From Magicicada septendecula (Eukaryota > Arthropoda > Insecta > Hemiptera > Cicadidae): a DNA stretch of 64,000 nucleotides. Every line of letters starts with the position of its first letter. The stretch's first letter is position 1. A program made the position numbers and the translations under genes. The stretch covers positions 423,199,479 to 423,263,478 of the forward strand of contig CM068369.1 in assembly GCA_034769895.1 (NCBI GenBank). The letters are read 5' to 3'. Below, in pieces: positions 36,667 to 48,316 of the stretch. Under the pieces are notes generated by a model. The model saw only the letters and a program-made list of their open reading frames with translations, was not told the origin of the DNA and did no database searches.

Positions 36667-37828
36667 TGTCTTACCTGCCTTTTTATTGCCGTATTAAATG
36701 AAAAATATTATATTACATTAAAATGAAAAAATTATAATTTTATTGCCAATTATAATTTTATTGCCTGGCAACAAAATTATTTTATTTTTAACAATTACCA
36801 TTGTTTCAAAAAGTTTAAATAAATTTTCAAGTACTTTACTCTTGTTAAAACGTAAAAGGTTGCAGGTAAAATACCCCTTCCCCTTAACCGATCTTCACCA
36901 AAATCAAAAGGCCTTGAGTCCTCTACAATTCAGTGACGTATGCAAAACATTATTTGATTCTGTTTGAATTTGCGGCTGTTATCGTTTGCCATAGAAAATA
37001 CCCTTGTTAAAAAAACGTTGCAGGTAAACTACCCCTTTCCCTCAACCGATCTTCACCAAAAACAATAGGTCTTGAGAACTCTACAATTTAGGGCTGCATG
37101 CAAATAATCGTTTGATTCTGTTTGAATTTGCGGCTGTTATCGTTTGCCATAGGAAATACCCTTGTTAAAACATAAAACGTTACAGGTAAACTACCCCTTT
37201 CCCTTAACCGATCTTCACCAAAAACAATAGGTCTTGAAAACTCTACAATTGAGGGCTGTATACGAAACATTATTTAATTCTGTTTGAATTTGCGGCTGTT
37301 ATCGTTTGCCAACAAAAAAAATTTCCCTTGATAAAAAAAAACTGTTGCAGGTAAACTACCCCTTTCCCTCAACCGATCTTCACCAAAAACAATAGGTCGT
37401 GAGTACTCTACAAATCAGGGCTGTATGCAAAAAATTATTTGATTCTGTTTGAATTTGCGGCAGTTATCGTTTGCCATAAAAAAAAATCTACAGAACACAG
37501 ACAGACACACACACAGACGCTTTTCGGAAAACGACTTTTTTTTCATGTTTTGAGTGTAGTACAATCAGAATCTGCAATAATCTCGAACACGATTTTTTTT
37601 GCCATCACCATACTTCCATTCCTTAAGGAATATGGAAGTAAAATGAAATAAATAAAATAAATATTCTAAGAGTTATAATATAAAATGAGATGAATCAAAG
37701 AGTAATTGAAAATGAATAAAAATATTAATTGTATCAATAAAAATCAACACTTCAAGCATTATCAAATGGTATCGACAGAGAGAATTGAGAATTAAATATG
37801 ACTCGAACTGAGCAATAATGAAATGAAA

Positions 37829-38625
37829 TATCGGTATGGAGAACCATACATGACTTCCATATTCTAAGATTTATATTTAAAATCATTTTCGAAATGAAAT
37901 ATTACCATAGAGACTACTTCTTTCTACTTACTGCTTGAGCCTTAACCACAGTACTGTGGTCACTAACGTATACCACCTCACGTTATCGCACTCGATTTTC
38001 ACTGATGATGGAAGTCGATGGCATTGCCGAAACGTCTGGTTTTGTAGAAACATTGGACTACGGCCAAATATCCCGGGAAGGAATTTTAACAAAAACTACT
38101 TCTTTGTTGCCGATAACGTTGTACACATATATATATAAAATATATGCATCAAATTAATGGCTTGTATAAGTTAATGATTGATCTCCATTAAGTAGTGCTC
38201 AAGTTTCCAAAGTTTTAATATTATGATGTCCGTAATTAAAACATCAGAGCAGGTTTATTGTGAATGAGGGTACACTGTGGACAAAAATTTTCAACATTTC
38301 CTATTGAGCGTTGCTTAGAGTAAAGCTGCAAATCTACAGTGTATGTTTCACAGAACAAACACGCGAAAAAGAAGGAGCGCTCCGAAGTCACTCATGGACC
38401 CTCAGCATCTTGCAGAGGGTTCATTCCCTAAAAACGAAAAGTCTGTCTATGAACACGTGCCTCTGTAAACACGTGCAGTTACATTGCCCAGCGATCCACA
38501 GGAAGCAAACTGATGTCCATTTTTTCGGCTTGCACGCGTTATATTGGTGTGGGGTTCGGCACTTTCCATTTAAAAAGCGTGCAAATGTAAGAAAATAAAC
38601 ATGAGTGAGGCCAGAAATAACGTGA

Positions 38626-38699
<74 letters not shown>

Positions 38700-39492
38700 T
38701 TACCTGCCTTTTTTTTATTGCTGTAGGCATAATAATAAAATGGAAATGTAAACATTACATAACTGAGATATGCTTACCTGCCACGAACGATATATTATTT
38801 TATACATGGAGGAGTTCAGTGACATACACACGTACAGAAGAATTATATATATAAAGATATTAACTCATACATAATTTACATTAAAATGAAAAAATTATAA
38901 TTTTATTGCCTGGCAACAAAATTATTTTATTTTTAACAATTACCATTGTTTCAAAAAGTTTAAATGAATTTTCAAGTACTTTACTGTTGTTAAAACGTAA
39001 AACGTTGCTGGTAAACTACCCCTTCCCCTTAACCGATCTTCACCAAAATCGAAAGTCCTTGAGACCTCTACAATTCAGGTAGGTATGCAAAACATTATTT
39101 AATTCTGTTTGAATCTGCGGCTGTTATCGTTTGCCAAAAAAAAAAAAAATTTCCCTTGATAATAAAAAACTGTTGCAGGTAAACTACCCCTTTCCCTCAA
39201 CCAATCTTCACCAAAAACAATAGGTCGTGAGTACTCTACAAATCAGGGCTGTATGCAAAAAATTATTTGATTCTGTTTGAATTTGCGGCAGTTATCGTTT
39301 GCCATAGAAAAAAATCTACACATAGACATACAGACAGACATACAGACAGACAGACACACACACAGACACTTTTCGGAAAACGACTTTTTTCATGTTTTGA
39401 GTGTAGTACAATCAGAATCTGCAATAATCTCGAACACGATTTTTTTTTGCCATCACCATACCTCCATTTCCTTAAGGAATATGGAAGTAAAA
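37829..39492 (-). mobile_element. HINE-like copy with altered interior, in element A
   Basis: It starts TATCGGTATGG and follows the family to about 38125. It then carries a different segment (38125-38510) and rejoins at the TTTTTTCGGCTTGCACGCG block, followed by a GT tract (38629-38698), an extra segment at 38727-38880, two minisatellite units, a GACA microsatellite (39316-39368) and the terminal hairpin ending at 39492. Confidence 0.7.
38629..38698 (+). repeat. (GT)n microsatellite in HINE-like copy
   Basis: GT run of about 70 bp. The ORFs it generates on both strands are artefacts. Confidence 0.95.
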
Positions 39493-39851
39493 TGGAAATA
39501 AATTTTCGATCCAGCTGGTGGAAGATTCAGAAGAATAGATGTGAGGTGTTACGTTGAGATGGCAACGGGTAGAAGACATTGGAGATGATCGGTGTTGGAA
39601 GTGTACAATTAAACTACAGTACACTGTAGCCATGGGCTAGCACGCGCGCGCACATATATACGTTTATATGAAATTTAGAGTAAAATATCTGAGAAATATT
39701 TGACGCTATAACAGAGTAGTACAATATTTAGTGACGTTAAAACCAGGAATTTTTATAATGTTAAAGATATCAGTTTGACCGGACTTATGACAAAATAACG
39801 CTACACCAGAGTTGACGTAACAGCCGAGGCCGTAATAACCAAGTTCCACTG
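39493..39851 (-). mobile_element. pogo-like transposon 5' end fragment
   Basis: On the minus strand from 39851 the sequence opens CAGTGGAACTTGGTTATTAC, a pogo/Tigger-type terminus, with TA directly outside it. It continues for up to about 350 bp without coding until the end of the preceding HINE-like copy. The other terminus is absent. The TIR differs from that of the element at 1-1042, so it is another family. Confidence 0.45.
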
Positions 39852-40795
39852 TATATATAAAGATATTAACTCAAACATAATTTACATTAAAATGAAAAAA
39901 TTTTAATTTTATTGCCTGGCAACAAAATTATTTTATTTTTAACAATTACCATTGTTTCAAAAAGTTTAAATAAATTTTCAAGTACTTTACTCTTGTTAAA
40001 ACGTAAAAGGTTGCAGGTAAAATACCCCTTCCCCTTAACCGATCTTCACCAAAATCGAAAGTCCTTGAGACCTCTACAATTCAGGGACGTAGCAAAAAAT
40101 TATTTGATTCTGTTTGAATTTGCGGCAGTTATCGTTTGCCATAGAAAATACGCTTGACAAAAAAACGTTGCAGGTAAACTACCCCTTCCCCTCAACCGAT
40201 CTTCACCAAAAACAATAGATCTTGAGTACTCTACAAATCAGGGCTGTATGCAGAAAATTATTTGATTCTGTTTGAATTTGCGGCTGTTATCATTTGCCAT
40301 AGAAAATACCCTTGTTAAAAAAACGTTGTTGGTAAACTACCCCTTTCCCTTAACCGATCTTCACCAAAAACAATAGGTCTTGAGTACTCTACAAATCAGG
40401 GCTGTATGCAAAAAATTATTTGATTCTGTTTGAATTTGCGGCTGTTATCGTTTGCCATAGAAAATACCCTTGTTAAAAAAACGTTGTAGGTAAACTACCC
40501 CTTTCCCTTAACCGATCTTCACCAAAAACAATAGGTCGTGAGTACTCTACAAATCAGGGCTGTATGCAAAAAATTATTTGATTCTGTTTGAATTTGCGGC
40601 AGTTATCGTTTGCCATAGAAAAAAAATCTACAGACACACAGACAGACAGACAGACAGACACACACACAGACACTTTTTGGAAAACGACTTTTTTTCATGT
40701 TTTGAGTGTAGTAGAATCAGAATCTGCAATAATCTCGAACACGATTTTTTTTGCCATCACCATACTTCCATTCCTTAAGGAATATGGAAGTAAAA
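39852..40795 (-). mobile_element. HINE-like copy, 3' half, in element A
   Basis: It enters at TATATAAAGATATTAACTC, shared with the preceding copy at about 38855, then the AT-rich linker, four inverted minisatellite units, a GACA microsatellite (40626-40673) and the terminal hairpin. It ends GGAAGTAAAA at 40795. The end with TATCGGTATGG is missing. Confidence 0.7.
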
Positions 40796-41255
40796 GTAAA
40801 AGATTCCCAACAATTATTATTATTATTATTAATAGTCACAAGATGTCTATATTGAAGATTCATTAATTAAGATTGACTGTTGAATAAGTCCAGCAATCAT
40901 TTAACTGAGCAGGGATGATGTTCCCCTGACCTCAGAAAAAGTGTAGTTTTGAACGACGGAGTTAGGTAAGCCAATAGAGCCCATCCGAATCGATTTCAGC
41001 TACAAAGTAGGGATAGTTAGGGAAAATAAGGTATAGAGGGAATAATTTATAATAAAAAATCAATAAGCCAGATCGTAATAAGAGAAAATAATGAAGAAAA
41101 GACTCAGAAGAAAGGAAGCAGAAGATACAGAATTGAACATAAAACTGAACAAGACGCAGGAGAATTTAAGAAGAAAATGATACAATACAATTGATAATTT
41201 CATCAAACTTAGAATCACGTTTTATAAAATGATCAATTTTGGTGGAAGGGCATTA

Positions 41256-44200
41256 TATAACATCGCCAAATTCAGCTCATATTTGATATCTATAAGTATG
41301 TAAGAAACGATAAAAAGTAATATATTTTGATAAATAAATAATGAAGAGAATAAAAATATAAAATGTAATTAAGAAAGAAGGAGGAAGAATGGTAAACCAA
41401 AAGTGATTATTAAATACAATTATAGAATAGACTGACAGACAAATGACTTTGACCCAACCCCAGAGATTGGCCAGATAAAAAAACCAAAATAAAATGAAAC
41501 AAAATGGAAATGAAGGAGAAGAAAAATGAAAATAAAAATGGAACAAACCAAATATAAAGGAAATAAAGTGGAACAAGGTGATAAAACACAGACAAATAAT
41601 ATAGAATAGGGAAGGGAGAAATGATACACTCAAATATCATAAAGGAAACGAAACCAGTAAATAACCAATATAAAAAAATAAGTATTAGTATTGACTAAGT
41701 GACAAATGTAATTAATAATTGATAAAACCCGATAAATAAAAATACACTAACCCAAGAATTAGAAGTATATGTAAGTAAGAACTCTACAAAGACATGAACT
41801 TATTAAGTATAAATAATATTTGTAAAGACAGAGAGAGATAGTGAGATAGTGAGAAATAAAATAACTAAGTGACAAAGAAAAAGTAATGGTAGGGATTACC
41901 CGCTAATAAACACTTAAAATAAAAAGTTTAAGAAGTGTAAAAACCCCAAAATAATGAGTAAATCAGTGATAAACACCAGATAGTTTAAAAGTGAAGGTTA
42001 TGAATAAATAAGAATATTGTAAATGATAGTATGATAAAAAATAGTGATAGATAAGAAAACACTTAGTAAATCAGTGATAAACACTAAATGATTTAATAGT
42101 GAGCATATAAGAATTGTATTGTTAATAGTAATTAAAAATAGTATTTAGATTAGATATAAATGAAGGATACGATGTTATTCAGGGGAGAAAGCCCATGTAA
42201 GGTAAACAGTTAGTGTTACCATGGATTGGAGGGAGAGATTAGTAAAGAAATAAGAAATTAAAAAAGCAATCAATAAACACCCCATGTTATAAGGGATAAT
42301 CGATTAAGTAAGTTTAAAAGGAGTGATGATGTTTCTCACCCAAAAAATAGTAAAGAATGAAATGTGTTGTAAACCAACATTACATAATAACTGGTAAAGA
42401 TTGTTCATTTAAATTTATGGATAGGATATGGCTAAAGGAAGTATACAGTCCATAGGCCTAGTTGTTATATTTTATGTAATAAATAATAGTAAAAAACAGC
42501 CATATTGTTAACAATGGCACGTTAAATAAATAAGAAGGTAAATCAATACAGAAATAATAAACACTGGAAAATCAGTTAGGAAATAATTGACAAGCCATGA
42601 TGTAGAAAATAATGTTGACACATAATCAGTACAAAAACAGATTTGAAACACATTAACCAATAAACAAATCAATTATAATAACAAAACAAAACACTATAGA
42701 GTAAAATGAGATATAATTGGTATATCAAAAATAAAATCAACAAATAAATCAATATCAATAATTATCAATAATTATTATCAATATCATAATAATATTTTTT
42801 TATTGGTATAAGTAAATAAAATCAATGGCTACTTAGGCCTATGAAATGCCTAACTGTAAAAAACAAATAAATACAAATTGTATAAAATCAACAAAGAAAT
42901 TAACAAATCCAAGGTGAGGAACCAGCCAAGGATAATTTGCAAATCATATTAAAAGAAAAATGTTAGAATAAGGACTTAAATTAAAAGAGAAATATAATTA
43001 ACAAATATTAAAATAATTGTACAAACATTAATATTTTGAAGAACCCAACCTTATGGGATATCAAAATAATCTTTGAAAGGAAATAATAACAGTAGTGATA
43101 ATATTTAATATGTAGGGAGGAAGACAGAAGAATAAAAGCAATCAGAAGATATACAGTAGTTTTGAATAAAAATTCAAAATTGATAACAATGGTTATAAGA
43201 CAAGATTAACCAATCAGAATTAAATTGTAACCATGACAACAGACGTTGGTTACGAATTTTCCGTTAGATCTTATTACTCGTAATGTGACGCTCTTGCAGA
43301 ATAGAAGCCAAATCGTGAACGACCAAAATTCTAATTTAAAAAGTCAAAATAGTAAACAAAATTACAATAAATGAACAAGAAAGAACCAGACGATGACTGA
43401 AACCATTTAACTGATGTCGAGGACCAATTAAATAAAAAAGAAATGAATAAATTGCTACGATTAATTTGAAAAAGATGCCAGATGCCCTAGACAATTTAAA
43501 ATTGAATATGATTGCAGTCCAATTCCTTTTTACCTGAACAACTGAGTACACCCAGTCTACTGATGTGTTAAGTATCATTAAATTACCCAAATTTCAGAAT
43601 GAAACTCACTTTAAATATTTCTCACAGTAATCTCACTATAAACTGCATATAATTTCTTTCAAAGATTAAATAAAAAACTAAGACACTGAAAATTTGTCAA
43701 CTAGTAAAAATAACCTGTTGTTAGTTTACGAACTGTTGAAACACTTTTACTACACTCCAGGAACAAGTTATAGCTACACATTATATTATTTAAGTATAAA
43801 TAATGTAAGGTAGTATATTTTTATTGTTGTAATCATTAATAATACTTTTATCGTAATCACAAGAATCCAAGACGTTTGAACGAAAATATTTGTAACAAAT
43901 TCCACAGTCGCCATCATTGACTGTCTGATACGTTCAAAATCGATTTGTTAAACCCTAGAGAAATTGTCTTATATTAATTGCTGGTGCAATGTATTATAAA
44001 ACAAAGTTTAATCTGTGGTAAACTGAATAATTAACAATCACCAAATAATAAACAAATACTGAGTGTAATCACTGTGTTTTAATTTCATTAGGAAGGTGTA
44101 TTATAATTTATGTACATTTTAGCGAACAGCTAGTATTGACGGCAAGCGCTCAGGTAGACAACTCAACGAACTACCGGCCTGATTAAGAAGGTCGACCCGA

Positions 44201-44285
44201 GGCGGGAATAAATTTGAATTCTCCACACCGCCTGAGCTGAACTCGCCCTATCATCATAAAATGTTTTAATTGTTTTAATTAAACA
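41256..44285 (+). repeat. 3' LTR of element A
   Basis: It starts TATAACATCGCC after a GGTGGAAGGG polypurine-like tract and ends TTAATTAAACA. It lacks the HINE found in the other LTR and so preserves the empty site. It has a private insert of 86 bp at 42725-42810 between copies of ATTGGTATA. Confidence 0.85.
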
Positions 44286-44487
44286 ATTTGGCACCATCCG
44301 GGATTTACACACCCCTTGTGAACAACAGGTAAAGACTTCGATACCTGGTTATTTATACGTTCGCGACGGACACAATTAGCATAAGTTACGTTCCAGAGCG
44401 ATGACGGATTGATAAGACACGTTACACCAATTACACTTATACACGTTTACAATTAGACGGACATCGTTAAATTACAAATATATATTA
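44286..44487 (+). other. Second copy of the element A leader
   Basis: After the 3' LTR of A the leader sequence appears again: ATTTGGCACCATCCGGGATT, then the same run as 29205-29395 up to TTAAATTACAAAT. It stops where a third LTR begins. This is expected if the LTR at 41256-44285 also served as 5' LTR of another copy, now lost. Confidence 0.7.
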
Positions 44488-45401
44488 TGTTACAACACAA
44501 ATAAGCCACCCCAATACCAGAGATAAAAAAGATGATTCTGAATATAAAATAATAATTCATATAAAATAAAATGTTTAATATAAAGCAAATAAAAAGACGA
44601 TGACACGACAAATGACGACATGACCTAACCCAAGTGATTGACCAAACAAAAAGGAAACAAAAGAAGAAGGGAACAACAAAAAACAAATGAGAATAAAACC
44701 AAATGAAGAAGAAAGTGATTAACCAAACAAGAATGAAACAAATTGAAGGAATTGAATGACTCAATGCCACATATTAAAATGAACCCAAGGAAGAAAGTGG
44801 AAGAAACAAGATATAAAAGAAAAGACACTGAAGGTGAAGAAGGAGGAAAATGAAAAATAAAAAACCCAAGATAAAGGAAAATAAATAAAAAGGAAATCAA
44901 ATGATAAGACACAATCATATAATAAAGAATATGAGCAGGAGAAATAGTACACTCAAATGTAATATTGGAAAAGAGACCAATAATTAACCTATGTAAAAAA
45001 GTAAATATTATTATCAATTAATGGATAAAAAAGTAAATGACAATTGAAAGAAACCCAATTAAAGAATGTTAAATATAAAAGCAAACTAACCCACAAATTA
45101 GAGTTAGATATAATGATAAAATATAGAGACATAAAATTGTTAAAATTATTAATGATATTTGTAATGAAAGAGATAGTACGGTAGTGAGATAGTAATTAGA
45201 GGGATTACCCATTTAGAAACACTTAAAACAAAAACATTTGTGAAGTGCAAAATGAAAGTGTAAAAACCCCAAAGTAAAGTGATAAAGAAAGAAAAAACAA
45301 ATTAAATAAGAAAGACTAGATACATTATAATAAACCATAGATAATTTAAAAGTGAAGGTGAGGTATAAATAAGAATAATGTATTATAAAGAATGTTAATA
45401 T
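44488..45401 (+). repeat. Divergent A-type LTR (left part, split by B)
   Basis: This is clearly related to the A LTRs but more diverged. Its right part is 57848-60100. The join ATGTTAATAT / ATATTATGAAAAATAG matches the uninterrupted order in the A LTRs (for example at about 41997-42055). Total length without B is about 3.17 kb. Confidence 0.75.
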
Positions 45402-48234
45402 TGTAACATTACATTTGGAACAACATAATATCTTACCTGATTTAATGAAGATTTTGGTTAAGAAGCTGACAAGAAGAACAATATCTTCAAAGATGATAGT
45501 GAAGAAGAACGACTAACAATTTTAGACTGACTAGTAAGACAACTGACCGTACCCAAATTAATGACTTAGGCTAAGTGACGCAGATATCTTCAAACCCCAA
45601 CTATGACATGAATTTTCAGTATTGACCAAACAAAGAATTATAAAGACAAACAGTTTATGAACCAGGACTATAAAGGAACAAATGGTTTCAGTTGATGTAT
45701 CATTAAATCCAGACAATCAAAATACAAAGTGAGGGATAATAGACCCAAACATATAATATTATGTAAGAAAAATATTAGTAAATAATTAAGTTAATTGATG
45801 TAACAAAAATATAAATACACCTGGTTATAGATACATGAAACATACCAATAATTGTCACATATAGAGTTCATAGGGTTGTCCAGTATACAACAAATTATAA
45901 CATGGTCACAATAACATTTATAACAAGAGTATAACCTATATAAACAGTAAATGTAACAAGATTATTAGAACGGTGTGGTGAGGTAGAGCAACAGTGTTCA
46001 ATTTATTGTAATTTTTGTAAGTCAAACATCAGTAAGTATACGGATGTTGAAACCAATATAAATAGTAAATATGACAGAGACAGTGTCAGAATAATGAGTG
46101 AATTAGCTGACAAGGGACTAACCAATTAGTATAGAATTTGTTTTGTACAAGGTGCATGTTTTATGTTTTAGGCACAGTGTTATCATAGTATTTGTGTTGT
46201 GTTTTTTATATATGTAACTGATGATACAGTTAGTTTAAAGGAATGTCAATTTAATGATATTAATTCCATTTTTTTTCTTATGTTGTGTTAACAAATATAA
46301 TAACAGAGCTGATGTTAAACCATGGTAAATTAATTAACCAAGCAGAATGGACTATACAAAGATGTTTTATTAAGTGTCAAACACTTATACAGTCTGAGTA
46401 GAAAACAATTATTTGTGCAAGGAATTGGTATAATCATAGCCATGTGGACATGAGTTTAACTATTAGAATAATATATATTTTTGTGTTGTTAAAATAACGT
46501 TATATGTTAAACCATTTTGATGAATGTTAGAAATTAATTTAATTGTTAGAGATGTTAAAACATGATGATGAAAATAATACTATTACATAGGCCAGGTGAA
46601 ACCAACTTTAGTAAATTTTGAACAATTATGTTAGAAATTATGTAAAGCAAATGTGAAAGGGTTGATGTATTTATAGGTAATAATGTATACAAGGAATATA
46701 GAACCAAAATAACACATATCAAGTTATTTAAGAAAATTCCAAATAATAAAATTGTAACATCCATAGTTTTTAAGTAAAAATAGGCATGTTTGGTGTCTAA
46801 ATATAACAAATGTGAAGATCAAAATAATGCTGATAATGGTTTTAAATTCCCATTCAGTATAGAAAAGTTATGTTAAATTAAAGATTTTGAACGAAATTTA
46901 GATTCTGAAATAATAAAAGTATATGACAATGTAGATCCGGATTAGCCAACCAGGTTCCAAGTTTACCCTTAGCAACCAGAAATTTCGGATAAATAAAATG
47001 AGACTTCTTTGACAACGATCTTAGCAGATAGACGCGTTCTTAAATCGTCTTACATTATATGTTATAAAGTGTGAAAAAACAATACAACTAGATAAATACA
47101 GTTAGATGTACACTACACGAACTTTTTTCAACTACAGAAGAATACCTATTACATGAAATAAAGGACATAATAACCAGGAAGAAGATTTGAAGTGGACGAG
47201 GGACGAGAAGGAAGATCTGACGTGTACGTGGGCCCTATTTTCAACCAAGAAGAGTACAAGAAGAGGATTTGGTGATCTGACATCTCATTATTTTGTATTT
47301 CAACACACACATTTGGATACACGAATTTTAAGTAATAATCAACTAAACTACAGACACCATATAACACAAACACTAAAAAACAATCACTAATAACACCATA
47401 TAAGACTAACACCTTTTTAAACACAACGAGAACTATTAATTTACACAATAACTATCAAAGCCTGATTTGAACATAACCCTTTTTAAAACTAGTAACCACT
47501 ATACGATTTCTGTGTGCACCTATCACTCTAACGTTGTAATATCCCATAATTGTAAACTTGTATTTTGATTAATAGTGTAATATTTTGTTTAATTTATAAT
47601 CCCCGAACCATATACGCCCTGAGATAATTGATATATTTTATTTAAAAACATTAACAAAAAGCATGGTTTTGGTCTCAAGAAATACTGAACGTTTGGCTAC
47701 TACTGCTGCCAACTGGTAAAGAGAAGATTTATAATTTGTAATTCAATTGCGATTATTCTGTTTAAATTTATTAAACCATTAACCAGTGTTGTTTTCGAAT
47801 AAAAGATCCCACAAGGATATATGTTTGATAGTAACTGTGTGTCGTTATTATTGCCGTTACATTTAGTAAATAGAATTCACAGGTTGTAGCTGACCCGATA
47901 GTTGGCATCGGTGAGTGACGTCACGGAAAAGAAGCAGCATAGTGGGAGTAAGCGGCAATTTACAAAATTATTCGCCGTTCAACATAATACATTCCCAATT
48001 ACACATCGACGACTCCAGTGCGAGTTTGTCGATACATTATTTATATATATTACAAGTTCACACTTCCTATGGGTGGTGTAATACAAGTGCATACGAATAA
48101 ATACAAGTAACCTGTCCATAATAACATTGTATGTAACGAAATATTATCTGATTACCAATAGACGAACCTGAAGGGAGGCTACATACATTACGTTTCAATT
48201 AGTAACTTTAAAATCTCTCAATTTCATCGTTACA
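45402..48234 (+). repeat. 5' LTR of element B
   Basis: 2833 bp, TG...CA, unusually long for an insect Gypsy element, whose LTRs are more often 0.2-1 kb. Short open frames inside it occur unchanged in both LTRs but show no protein character. Confidence 0.92.
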
Positions 48235-48237
48235 AAT

Positions 48238-48258
48238 TGGCGCACCAACGTGTGAGGC
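48238..48258 (+). other. Primer binding site of element B
   Basis: It lies three bases after the 5' LTR and begins TGGCGC, then ACCAACGTGTGAGGC. This resembles the lysine-tRNA type of primer site (TGGCGCCCAACGTGGGGC) with small differences. The tRNA assignment is tentative. Confidence 0.5.
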
Positions 48259-48316
48259 GTGTAATTTAATATAAATTAAATTATTATTAATAGACGAATA
48301 AACCGAAATAAACAAG

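Larger units (their letters stand above)
35351..37643 (-). mobile_element. HINE-like copy, full length, in element A
   Basis: It starts TATCAGTATGG and contains the whole unique segment, with the 95-codon open frame at 35416-35703, a GT tract (36609-36663), about four inverted minisatellite units (36850-37470), a GACA microsatellite and the terminal hairpin (37613-37640). Near-identity to the copy at 5699-8197 indicates recent spread. Confidence 0.8.
24727..44285 (+). mobile_element. Ty3/Gypsy LTR element A, broken, invaded by HINEs
   Basis: The 5' LTR is 24727-29204 (with a HINE-like insert) and the 3' LTR is 41256-44285 (3030 bp). The leader has a primer-binding-like TTGGCGCCACCC at 29207, then gag (29376-31527) and pol (31533-34914). 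The pol order protease, reverse transcriptase, RNase H, integrase and a GPY/F-like tail places it in Ty3/Gypsy. It has roughly half a dozen breaks. The 3' untranslated part is expanded by three minus-oriented HINE-like copies. The LTRs look about 1-2% different by eye, so it is fairly young. No envelope is seen. Confidence 0.85.

Noticed and set aside
36492-36701. Cys-Val and Thr-His rich open frames (also 38539-38854)
   Set aside because: Products of GT/CA microsatellites read in frame.
46555-46809. Open frames in 46555-48100 repeated in 56168-57713
   Set aside because: They are inside the LTRs of element B, short, and conserved only because the LTRs are young.
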